From the NCBI RefSeq assembly GCF_032884065.1, contig NC_088866.1, positions 25,834,335 through 25,898,334 of the forward strand: DNA of 64,000 nucleotides, written 5' to 3'. Shown piece by piece: positions 55,570-64,000 of this stretch; position 1 is the first letter of the stretch, and each line of letters opens with the position of its first letter. The notes beneath the pieces were generated by a model that was given only the letters and a program-made list of their open reading frames with translations, made no database searches and was not told the origin of the DNA. This stretch comes from Artemia franciscana (Eukaryota; Arthropoda; Branchiopoda; Anostraca; Artemiidae). The position numbers and the translations under genes are program-made.

Positions 55570-57444
55570 ATAGAGTTTTAATTTTGCTCTTTTTAGGGGG
55601 GGGGGGACGTTTTGAATATAAGATTCGAGTGTTGTGTGCTATAGGTTGTTTTATCCTGATTCTCATGTAGCACATAAGGCTTTATATTGAGACTCTCTCT
55701 GAAACTTTAACGGGACCATTCGCGACAAGCCGTCTTTTTGGCAAAAAAGTAAAAAATAAACATTGAAGTCTTATGACCTTTAGTAATAGCAAAAAATATG
55801 ACACAGTTCAACTCTATAGAGTTTGATCGTAGGCTACATTTTGATTTAAGTCAATCTCATTTATGCTTCGCGTTGAAAAAAAAATCCTAATATATTTCAA
55901 TATAAACATTTTAGCCTAGCTGTCTTCATTGTATGACCTGAAAGAATAAGTGACAATGAAAAACTTAAATAGGTGATAACCATGCAAAAACAGTATATTA
56001 AGCTATGGGACCCTATACACATGTGCTGGTAGCGGGAGGATATTAGAAAGTCGGGTTTAAGGGTAGGTGTTGGCTATGCGTGACCATCAGGCTTTGGCCC
56101 TAAACACAAATCTCTGCACAACTAGCAGCGAATCGAGGTGATTCAGAATCAATCATGCCCTCTTTTACTATTAATTTTTTTTATATATTATCAATGGGAA
56201 ACTTGCATAAGTGGCATCCTTGGCCAGGGGCTGATGGGGGTTTGTCAACCCATGAGATCTAGTTACTTGACTTTTGGATTATTTTTAACAAGATTCCAAA
56301 TTTTGATCGGATACAGGCAACTAGTAGAACTTATAGACCTTGCCCCAGGGGTTGTCAACCCCAGAGGCATAGGGTTTTGCCTTTGGACAGAAAGAACTAG
56401 AAGTTTCAGTTTCCAAACGAATAAGCCGTCTCCAAAGCTAATACGACCACCCCTAAAGTGTTATCCAAATTCAAGGAGGGTAGAAACCCCCCCCCTAAAT
56501 AATACCCCTAACTACAAATGGCATATGTTCAGGCGAGCTCCTTCCCCTTTTATGCCATGTCTCTTATAGTCAAGATAAAAGACAAAACCAACTGATTTCT
56601 TTTCAAATTTATTTCCACTTTCGTTTCGAGAAGCTAATAGTTAGCTTTGTAGGAAAAGCATTCAGTCCTGTTTTTACTTGAAGAAAAAGCATTATAACTG
56701 TCCAAAAAAACAAATTTTATCTTCATTGTGGCTTTTTCAGGCGAAGTCAACCGAGTGAAAACCTCTTTTCACTTACTAAATTCGATTTTTCTTGAAACAA
56801 AACCTTCAAAATATACTTATTAGCCTCTTGAGCCTTACAAAGCATCACATGAGACTAAAACTGGCTCAACTAAGTCCTTCCCTGTTTGCTGTGATTTAAT
56901 CATCAAATATTTTTTTATTGTTGTTATGTTAATTTCACCGATTTAATTGAAAAATCTGGCTATAAAAATAAAAGAAGGGGCATTTAAATGCAGCATAAAA
57001 AACAAAAATAAAAAGGAGCGGCTACACTTTAGTTACAGCAATGGTAATAAGTTATATCCTAGCATGAGACAAAGGAAAGAAAAACAAACCAGAATATAAG
57101 AATAAATCAAATGAGGATTATTCACGTCCATTCTTTTATGACCAACAAAGCTTCAACTCCCATCACGTCAACTAAGTTCACAATAGAGTGCAGCAAAACC
57201 CAGGAGGCCTAAAAAAATCTGTTTTAAATCGTACAACAACAAGAAGCAGAATTGGCATTAATCGTACAGCCTACAAAATCGAAGAGAGTTTAGTTGGTTA
57301 CAGCCTTACCCCTGGAACAAGCTTGAGATGCAAATCGTATATTTAGCCTCTTGCTCGTTTATCGAGGTTTACTTTAGAACCTTTTTTATCTTTCTACTTT
57401 ATTGGAATTTATTTTAGATATGGAGCCATACAATCTTTCCACTG
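55570..57444. other. intergenic, nothing recognised
   Basis: Non-coding. CCAGGGG(C/T)TG...GTCAACCC occurs twice about 120 bases apart (56224 and 56344), so the 143-codon frame at 56138-56569 is partly a local duplication and is not called as a gene. Confidence 0.35.
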
Positions 57445-57985
57445 ATCAGCCTAGAGTAAAAAATTATTTACCAATCAAGATCGTCTGCATGTTCAAGTGA
57501 TAGATCTTGTTTCCAGAAGGTATACAAAAAATTATTTACCACTCAGACGAATATGCATTTTCCAGTGATAACTCCTGTTTCCAGGAGGTATACAAAAAAC
57601 TATTTACCAATCAGAAGGTTCTGTATTTTTCAGTGATAACTCCTGTCTCCAGAAGGTATACAATCAGATGGTATACAAAAAATTATTTACCAATCAGAGG
57701 GGGGCTGCATTTTCCAGCGAAAAGTCCTGTTTCCAGAACGTATGTAAAAAATTTACCTATCAGAATGTCTGCATTTCTGGTGATAACTCCTGTTTCGAGA
57801 AGGTATACAACCAAAATGTATACAGCCAGAAGTTATACAAAAATTATTTACCAATCAGAATGGTGTGCATTTTCCAGCGATAGCTCCTATTTTAAGAAGG
57901 TATACAACAGTTTATTTAATAATCATGACGATCTCCATTTTCCAGTAATAACTCCTGTTTCCAGAACGTATACAACCTGCGAAAA
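57445..57985. repeat. minisatellite, unit about 68 bp, about eight units
   Basis: The unit contains AATTATTTACCAATCAGA, TGCATTTTCCAGTGATAACT and CCTGTTTCCAGAAGGTATAC. Starts lie near 57464, 57531, 57601, 57684, 57757, 57848 and 57910, with small insertions in some units. The 177-codon frame over it is built from the repeat. Confidence 0.8.
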
Positions 57986-58571
57986 CGCTATTCTAAGTAC
58001 AGCCTATATACAATTCTTTAACACTAGATATTTTATTTGAAAATACTACAAAACGTGTAGGCTGAATATGATGAATCTGAATGCTGGAGAGACTTTCCTA
58101 GACCCCATTTATAATGAACTTATTAATTCCGATCATTTTATATCCATCCACAAAGTTATATTTTACAATCTAATAGTCTCAGATAATACCCTACCTGGCA
58201 AGCAATTAGCCTTTAAGAATGCTTTACATAAAATGAAATAGTGAAATGTTAGTCAGTATTGTATTTTTATTTAGTTACCCTTTCGTCGTTGCATTGAAAG
58301 GGTCCTTAGATATTTAAAGCTTAGTTAAAGCTCGAATTTGCTACATTTTTGCTTAGTTTTCTAATGCAGGGTGGTATCTGGTGCCAATATTATCATTCCC
58401 TGGTTAGGCAAATGGACTAGATAGCAGTTTTAGAGTATTTTCTATTAGATAAACTCCTAATTTAATAAAGCAGAGGTTTATACATAGGAATAAGTATTTT
58501 GTTTTCATCTTTATAATTTCTGAATCTCAGCATATTAAAGATAACAAAAACTATGCAATTTCACTTCTCAT
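57986..58571. other. 3' flank of the DNAJC30-like gene
   Basis: AT-rich. It probably includes the 3' UTR of the minus-strand gene. The complement of AATAAA is present as TTTATT-type sequence only at a distance (about 58460), so the polyadenylation site is unclear. Confidence 0.35.
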
Positions 58572-59204
58572 TCATTTGCTAGTTCTACTCTTTTCAGGAA
58601 CTGTATCATAATCAGTCATTGAATAACACGTATATACCACAACAGCTATTAAGATAAATTTGGCTAAATAACTCATATCTTTAGCATCATTTTTCATTGC
58701 ACTATATTCTTGTTCTTTTGTCCACCTTGCCTTTGCTTTTTCACGTCTAATAAATGTTTCACCATAATGACTTTTTGACCACGCATCAAAATCATATATG
58801 GCAGTCCGTCCAGTCATTGGTGTTTTATGTACTTTATCTCTAGACTTGTAGAATTTTGACTGCCGTTTTAATTCATCCTCTTGTTCTCTAGGTGTAAAAC
58901 TTCCTAATTTTGAACTAATAACTCCTTTGTCATACATTTTTCTTGAATGTACGTTTCCTAAAATTTCATAAGCTTCTGTAATTTCCCGAAAACGTGTAGC
59001 AGATTCTGAGGAGCTGTTTACATCAGGATGATAAATCTTTGAAAGTTTATAATAAGCGGTTTTAACTTGTCTCTGATGGGCTTTGGGGGAGACTTGGAGC
59101 ACATCGTAATAAGACCGAGCAGTTGACTTCAATCTGATTATTTTAGTTTGGTAGCAAAAACAACTACAAACTTTTAATGTAGATAGTTGTAGGTGTCTTT
59201 GCAT
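58572..59204 (-). CDS. DNAJC30: mitochondrial J-domain membrane protein, DNAJC30-like
   Basis: 210 residues in one exon. Residues 1-30 are basic and lack acidic residues, as in a mitochondrial presequence. The J domain spans residues 32-97 (SYYDVLQVSP start, HPD at 59-61, REITEAYEILGN, RKMYDKG). The middle is charged and contains YDFDAWSKSHYG, which resembles the conserved segment after the J domain in DNAJC30. One transmembrane helix at about 178-194 (YLAKFILIAVVVYTCYSM) is followed by a short tail. Human DNAJC30 (226 residues) has the same layout; it sits in the inner mitochondrial membrane and works with complex I and ATP synthase. The gene is convergent with SNRPD3, 3.1 kb away. Orthology to DNAJC30 rather than another small J protein is likely but not certain. 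Confidence 0.8.
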   Translation of the reverse strand: MQRHLQLSTLKVCSCFCYQTKIIRLKSTARSYYDVLQVSPKAHQRQVKTAYYKLSKIYHPDVNSSSESATRFREITEAYEILGNVHSRKMYDKGVISSKLGSFTPREQEDELKRQSKFYKSRDKVHKTPMTGRTAIYDFDAWSKSHYGETFIRREKAKARWTKEQEYSAMKNDAKDMSYLAKFILIAVVVYTCYSMTDYDTVPEKSRTSK

Positions 59205-60162
59205 ACTGAAAATTCACAAGACATACCATATCCAGAGATATTTTCTGAAGCTAAAAAGAAAAAAAAATATATACATGTTAATATTCAGAATCCATATCAT
59301 AAGCATATCTTACCAATCTGAGCACAACAGATACATGTACATAAACGGTAAGTTCAGACAATGAGCACTTCAGAAACAAAATTCATCTAACCTACCCATT
59401 TATTTATGTGAGGCCTCCTTGGATACCGCTTAGCTTTTATACCTACAATTAAAGCTTGTAAGAAGTAGTTGTAACATGGTGGCAGTAGCAAAATAAATTC
59501 AGCTGAAATAAGATTTTTCTTTCGTGAAGGTGTTTTTACTAATCTTTTGTCCAACACTAAGATTTTTGGAAGCAGTCTTTCTTAGTGCTAAACACAGCCT
59601 CAATGACAGTAGCTATTCAAGTTACAAAAAAAACTTACAAATGTATTTTTTTTTCTCCCTAATGCCATTACTATCATATCATCTCTCAGGTATATACCTA
59701 ATTCATATACATACATAGCATAGAAATATGGCTGGAAAAGTCCCCAAGAATGGTCAGAAGGACCTCCTAATCAAACAAAGGAGCCACAAGTGCAATTTTA
59801 TATTCTAAAAAATATACTCAAAATTTTATATTTGATAATGGTTTTACATTTTTTATTCTCCCCCTAAAGGAAAAGACTTTTACAATGAATGCTGAAAGCA
59901 GTAATTCAAAATGTATTAGGCAACACTTTATGAAACTGACATTCACAGATTACATGATTTAAATGCAGCATACTCTATTGATTGGTTCAATATGCTTCTC
60001 CTCTATCTTCTTTGCTTAAAACATGCTTCCCTTTTTTTTCCAAAATGAGTTATATACTGCTTTTTCACTTGTAAAAACAGCAAGGAGATCAACTTTTACA
60101 ATCAAAATAATTTTTTGCAGTATCTCGAATTTGTGTAAAACCTTCTTAGTAGAAACAATTGA
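59205..60162. other. 5' flank of the DNAJC30-like gene
   Basis: A TTTTCAG immediately before the ATG could be a splice acceptor for a 5' UTR intron, but no matching donor could be fixed. No other feature was seen. Confidence 0.35.
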
Positions 60163-61771
60163 TCAAACAGTTTGTGGTAACGAACTGTAGTTAGGAGCGA
60201 CCTGGCTCAATAGTAACCAAAACTCTAAAAAATAAATAGAATTTTGATACCAATAGCTACATCAAAAGAATCGCATTTTAATGCTAATTTTAAATATATA
60301 AGTTTCATTAAGTTTAGTCTTACCCATCAAAAGTTACAAGCCTGAGAAAATTTGTATTATTTTAGAAAATAGGGGGAAACACCCCCTAAAAGTCATAGAA
60401 TCTTAACGAAAATCACACCATCAGATTCAGCGTATCAGAGAACCCTACTGTAGAAGTTTCAAGCTCCTCTCTACAAAAATGTGGAATTTTGTATTTTTTG
60501 CCAGAAGGCAGATCATGGATGCGTGTTTATTTGTTTGCTTTTTTTCTATTTCCGAAATTGGAGGGCACCTAGGCCACCTCCCACACTAATTATTTTCCCA
60601 AAGTCAACGGATCAAAATTCTGAGATAGACATTTTATTCAGCATAGTCGAAAAACCTTATAACTATGTCTTTGGGGACGACTTACTCCCCCACAGTCCCC
60701 GTGGGAGGGGCAACAAGTTACAAACTTTGACCAGTGCTTACATATAGTAATGGTTATTGGGAAGTGTACAGGCGTTTTCAGGAGAATTTTTTTGGTTGGG
60801 GGGAGGGGTTGAGAAGAGGGGGATATGCTGGGGGAACTTTCTATCGAGAATTTGTCATGGGGGAAGAAAATTTCCATGAAGGGAGTGCAGGATTTACTAG
60901 CATTATTTAAAAAAACAATGAAAAAATAAATATGAAAAAGTTTTTTCAGCTGGAGGTAAGGAACAGCATTAAAACTTAAAACAAACAGAAATTATTACCC
61001 ATAAGAGGGGCTCACCTCCTCCTAATACCTCGCTCTTTACGCTAAAGTATTTTTAGTAATTTCAACTAATTATTCTACGGCTTTTGTGATTCAGGGGTCA
61101 TTCTTAATGAATTGGGACACAATTTAAGCTTTAGTGTAAAGAGCGAGGTACGGACGAGGGGGCGAACCCCCTCATATATGTAATAAAAACATGAGAATAC
61201 AAAAGTTCTTTACGTAAGCTAATTTATAAGTTACGTAAATCTTTTAGCCTACTAATAAAAAGATTTGTAAGACATTAAAAGTTCTAGCTGCCTTTTTAAT
61301 TAACCAAAAAATCGGAGGGCAACTAGGCTTCCTCCCCTACTCTTTTTTTCTCAAAATCATTCGATCAGAATCATGAGAAAGCCATTTATCAGAAAAAAAA
61401 AATGCATATTTCATTTTAATTATTGCTCTGCGAAGAGCCAAAATCAAAACGCATTGATTCAAAAACGTTCAGAAATTAAATAAAAAAAAAGTTTTTTAAC
61501 TGAAAGTAAGGAGCGACATTAAAACTTAAAACAAACAGAAGTTACTTCGTATATGAAAGAGGCTGCTTCCTCATCAACGCCCCGCTCTTTACGCTAAAGT
61601 TTTTTACTGTTTTAAAAAGAAGAATTGAGAGAAAGAGTCAAACTTTAGCGTAAAGAGCGGGGCGTTGATGAGGAAGCAGCCTCTTTCATATACGAAGTAA
61701 TTTCTGTTCGTTTTAAGTTTTAATGTCGCTCCTTACTTTCAGTTAAAAAACTTGTTTTTTTTTTATTTAAT
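60163..61771 (+). repeat. fold-back repeat family, copy c (full length)
   Basis: About 1.6 kb in plus orientation. It starts ATCAAACAGTTTGTGGTAAC, then GAACTGTAGTTAGGAGCGAC. Next come the G-rich module (60790-60850), the central module with ACGTAAGC and GGAGGGCAACTAGGC (61190-61480), and the long hairpin 61478-61771. Order and content match copy a read in reverse. Confidence 0.8.
61478..61771. repeat. about 130-bp-arm hairpin at the end of copy c
   Basis: The left arm runs from 61478 to about 61603 and the right arm from about 61641 to 61771. They are near-perfect complements, including GAGGCTGCTTCCTCATCAAC against GTTGATGAGGAAGCAGCCTC, which differ from copy a in the same way on both arms. 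I count two substitutions plus a three-base indel between arms. Confidence 0.9.
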
Positions 61772-62169
<398 letters not shown>

Positions 62170-62299
62170 CCTTAGAAGTTTCTCAATTATTAGGTAAATA
62201 CACTTGATCATCCTAAATTTTCTCTTATTTTCTTCTTCAGTGGTCCGAATGTGACGACAAAATGAATTTATATGTATACTTAGAACTTTTCACAGAAGA

Positions 62300-63700
62300 A
62301 AGGTCACTCATATCCCTGATAATTACAGATCCAGCTCCCTCAAAGAGATCGGATCCATACCAATTATGTCAATCTCGTATCTATAACATGTGCTTATTCT
62401 TCCCATCAAGTTTCATCCCAATCTCTCCACTCTAAGGGTTTTCCAAGATTTCCAGTTTCTAAGATTTCTGTTTCCCCCTCCAACCCTCTATGTCCCTGGA
62501 TCCGATTCAAATTGGAAATGGACCATCTGAGACATAAGATTCTTCGAACAATCAAGTTTCATTAAGATCTGATCACCCATTCATAAGATACCTCAATTTT
62601 CACATTTTCCAAGAATTCCAGTTTCCCCCTACAACACCCTTCAATGTCACCAGATCTGATCAAAATTTAAAATGAGAGTTCTTAAGAACAAGATCCTTCT
62701 AGATATCAAATTTCATTAAGACCTGATCACCCGTTTGTAAGTTACAAATACCTCATTTTTTCAAGTTTTCCCAAATTACTCCCCCCCCCAACTCCACCAA
62801 AGAGAGCGAATCTGGTCCAGTTATGTCAGTCACCTATCTTGGACTTGTCCCATTTCTTTCCACCAAGTTTCATCCTGATCTCTCCACTTTAAGCTTTTTC
62901 CAAGATTTCTGGTCCCCTCCCCCAAATAAAACTGGATCCAGTCGGGATTTAAAATAAGAGATCTGAGTTTTGAGGTCTTTCTAAATATGAAATTTCATTA
63001 AGATATGATCAATCTTTTGTAAGTCAAAAATACAGCATTTTTTAATTTTTTTAAAATTGACTCTCCCCCCAACTCCCCCAAAGAGGGCAGATCCGTTCCT
63101 GTTATGTCAATCCTGTATCTAGGACTTGTGCTTATTTTTCCCACCAGGTTTCATCTTGATCCCTCCACTCTAAGCATTCCAAGATTTTAGGTTCTGCCCT
63201 CCCCCACCTTCCCCTTCACCAGATCCGGTCGGGATTTAAATCGGGAGTTCTGAGACACAATATTCTTCTAAATATCAAATTTCATTAAGATCCAATCACT
63301 CCCTTGTAAGTTAAAAATACCGCATTTTTTTAATTTTTCAGAATTAACCCTCCTCCCCCAAACAGAGCAGGTGGGATTTAAAATAAGAGCTCTGAGACAC
63401 AATATCCTTCTAAACATCAAATTTCCTTAAGATCCCATCACCCATTCATAACTTAACATACTTCATTTTTTCTGAATTAACCAACCCCCTACTCCCCCCA
63501 AGATGATCAAATCGCAAAAACAACTATTTCTAATTTAATCTGGTCTGGTCCCTGATACGCCTGCCAAATTTCATTGTCCTAGCTTACATGGAAGTGCCTA
63601 AAGTAGCAAAACCAGGACATACTGACCAACAGACAGACTGACAGAGTTTGTGATTGCTATATGTCACTTGGTTAATACCAAGTGCCATAATAAAAAAAAA
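62300..63700 (+). repeat. tandem-repeat-bearing element with terminal hairpin
   Basis: Units of about 285 bases share TTTCATTAAGAT(C)(T/C)GATCACCC, TTATGTCAATC, GGACTTGTGCTTATTTTTCC and CATCCTGATCTCTCCACT. The marker TTTCATTAAG falls at about 62557, 62711, 62992, 63280 and 63422, so full units alternate with half units. After the array come a unique stretch, GACAGACTGACAGAG, and the perfect hairpin CACTTGG-TTAATA-CCAAGTG (63665-63684). The layout (array plus 3' hairpin) recalls Helitron-like elements with internal tandem repeats, but no class is proven. Confidence 0.65.
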
Positions 63701-64000
63701 TTCAAAACAAAACTAGCAGAAACACATTTTCACAATAATCATTTTTAAATCATTTATAGTATTATTTGTCAGTGTTTGTTGTAGTGGTTATTTTTCACAG
63801 ATTTGTATGTGTGTATTATGTTGTCAGCATTGTCAAAATTTCTTTTTATATATTCAGTGTGACAAGCTTGAAAGCTTACCATATTTGGTATTAACAAATA
63901 AATAAATAAAAAACAACCAAAAAAACCTTCCATTCTTCACAAAGGATGCAAAGAGAATAATCAGCAGGAAAGCTAGAGACTGGAAAAGGTAGAACAAGAT
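63701..64000. other. window end; (AAAT)n tract
   Basis: AAATAAATAAATAAAAAA at about 63894-63911 could be a LINE tail. Nothing else is recognisable. Confidence 0.35.

Noticed and set aside
56138-56569. 143-codon open frame
   Set aside because: No domain, and part of it is a local duplication with GTCAACCC repeats. There is no splice or neighbour support.
57507-58040. 177-codon open frame
   Set aside because: Encoded entirely by the about 68-bp minisatellite.

Overview
This is an AT-rich eukaryotic window with spliced genes, very long introns and a heavy load of transposons. An arthropod is likely, and a crustacean is my best guess (low confidence). The guess rests on a secreted leucine-rich-repeat protein of the type often annotated in crustaceans as the non-catalytic subunit of Oplophorus luciferase, and on the general repeat style. 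No bacterial-style operon, CRISPR array or rRNA was seen. A 100-base assembly gap lies at 19062-19161.

Three host genes can be supported. (1) A secreted LRR protein on the minus strand: main exon 8908-9646, last exon 2714-2970, phases matching across a 5.9 kb intron. (2) SNRPD3 (spliceosomal Sm D3) on the plus strand in four coding exons (31275-31298, 45204-45331, 49858-50021, 55410-55486). The join gives a clean 130-residue protein over 24 kb of DNA. (3) A DNAJC30-like mitochondrial J-domain membrane protein on the minus strand at 58572-59204, convergent with SNRPD3.

The rest is mostly mobile DNA. 1-2000 and 10640-21430 are Helitron territory. There are fragments in both orientations, a deletion derivative with the element's own promoter and N-terminal repeats (12203-13322), a head-to-tail pair of non-autonomous Helitrons whose junction is exact (13835-15315 | 15316-17051), GC-rich 3' hairpins ending in CTAG, and a damaged Rep/helicase copy beside the gap (19162-21432). 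21848-23164 holds a broken Polinton polymerase fossil. 28326-28712 is an hAT remnant and 29540-30970 a decayed piggyBac remnant. SNRPD3 intron 1 (13.9 kb) contains an old LINE (35290-42310) split by a younger, nearly intact LINE with RNase H (36739-41136). Intron 3 contains an antisense LINE (50517-53560) with only two obvious lesions.

A non-coding family of about 1.2-1.7 kb occurs three times (4393-6081, 24341-25524, 60163-61771). Two copies carry a long hairpin whose arms match each other better than they match the arms of the other copy. Several independent tandem arrays are also present: a 147-bp unit at 6845-7440, a 276-bp unit at 43875-44706, a roughly 68-bp unit at 57445-57985, a roughly 285-bp unit at 62300-63530, and several (TA)n tracts.
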